Origin: Flavobacterium sp.
GTDB lineage: Bacteria > Bacteroidota > Bacteroidia > Flavobacteriales > Flavobacteriaceae
Direction of reading: 5' to 3'
DNA: 6,769 nucleotides
Assembly: GCA_030152225.1 (NCBI GenBank)
Contig: JASLHL010000004.1
Span: 1 to 6,769 of the forward strand
A program made the position numbers and the translations under genes. The notes under the pieces were generated by a model. It did no database searches and was not told the DNA's origin. It saw nothing but the letters and a program-made list of their open reading frames with translations. This document shows, one piece after another, positions 6,639 to 6,769 of this stretch. Each line of letters begins with the position of its first letter. Within the stretch, counting starts at the first letter, position 1.

Positions 6639-6657
6639 GTAATCAACACATGATTAC
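6639..6657 (+). other. Hairpin in the tRNA-Val precursor leader
   Basis: GTAATCA (6639-6645) and TGATTAC (6651-6657) form a perfect seven-base stem with the loop ACACA. It begins where transcription is expected to start, so it could cap the 5' leader of the precursor that RNase P removes. There is no T-run, so it does not look like a terminator for folC. Confidence 0.45.
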
Positions 6658-6672
6658 ACGTTCATAAAGAAA

Positions 6673-6747
6673 GGGCGATTAGCTCAGCTGGTTCAGAGCA
6701 TCTCGTTTACACCGAGAGGGTCGGGGGTTCGAATCCCTCATCGCCCA
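6673..6747 (+). tRNA. tRNA-Val (anticodon UAC)
   Basis: A 75-base cloverleaf. The acceptor stem GGGCGAT (6673-6679) pairs perfectly with ATCGCCC (6740-6746), and A6747 is the discriminator. The D-stem is GCTC/GAGC (6682-6685, 6696-6699). The anticodon stem is TCTCG/CGAGA (6701-6705, 6713-6717) around the loop TTTACAC, so the anticodon TAC is at 6708-6710 and reads valine GUA (and, with usual U34 modification, other GUN) codons. A five-base variable region precedes the T-arm GGGGG-TTCGAAT-CCCTC (6723-6739) with one G-T pair. The 3' CCA is not encoded, so it must be added by tRNA nucleotidyltransferase. More tRNAs may follow beyond the window end. Confidence 0.97.
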
Positions 6748-6769
6748 CAACTTTTTCTTACATATTGAA

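Noticed and set aside
6673..6747. tRNA gene considered as an integration site for a mobile element
   Set aside because: No integrase or repeat of the tRNA 3' end is visible, and only 22 bases remain after the gene.

Overview
The window looks like chromosomal DNA from a member of the Bacteroidota, most likely the family Flavobacteriaceae (Flavobacterium/Myroides-like). The DNA is AT-rich, and genes mostly lack strong Shine-Dalgarno sequences. Several intergenic regions carry the Bacteroidota promoter pattern, a TTG or TTTG element followed about 19-21 bases later by TAnnTTTG. The protein sequences, especially the TonB amino-terminus and the AnmK signature, are of flavobacterial type. The genus is an inference.

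Layout. (1) Positions 1-1565, minus strand: the first 521 codons of a membrane sensor histidine kinase. It has two transmembrane segments, an all-helical extracytoplasmic domain, a HisKA dimerisation helix and a nearly complete ATPase domain. The gene leaves the window at base 1. (2) Positions 1566-1865: a divergent control region of about 300 bases with candidate promoters for the kinase and tonB, a possible 18-codon peptide frame, and a hairpin just before tonB. (3) Positions 1866-2738, plus strand: an energy-transducing TonB protein with an unusually acidic periplasmic linker. (4) Positions 2777-2806: a strong shared terminator between the converging tonB and acyl-CoA dehydrogenase genes. 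(5) Positions 2823-3965, minus strand: an acyl-CoA dehydrogenase. (6) Positions 4063-5151, plus strand: anmK, divergent from the dehydrogenase. (7) Positions 5368-6585, plus strand: folC, with its own consensus promoter. (8) Positions 6604-6747: a consensus promoter, a leader hairpin and tRNA-Val(UAC).

Most genes are housekeeping: peptidoglycan recycling (AnmK), folate polyglutamylation (FolC), fatty acid or branched-chain acyl-CoA oxidation, outer-membrane energisation (TonB), and translation (tRNA-Val). They are not one pathway or one operon, since strands alternate and most have separate promoters. The kinase is the only sensory gene, and its partner is not visible.

I found no mobile element, CRISPR array, toxin-antitoxin pair or clear defence system, and no convincing new multi-gene system. 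The points most worth checking are the truncated kinase, the acidic TonB linker with no ExbB/ExbD beside it, the possible 18-codon lipobox peptide at 1682-1738, the hairpin at the expected 5' end of the tRNA transcript, and the gene order compared with other flavobacteria.
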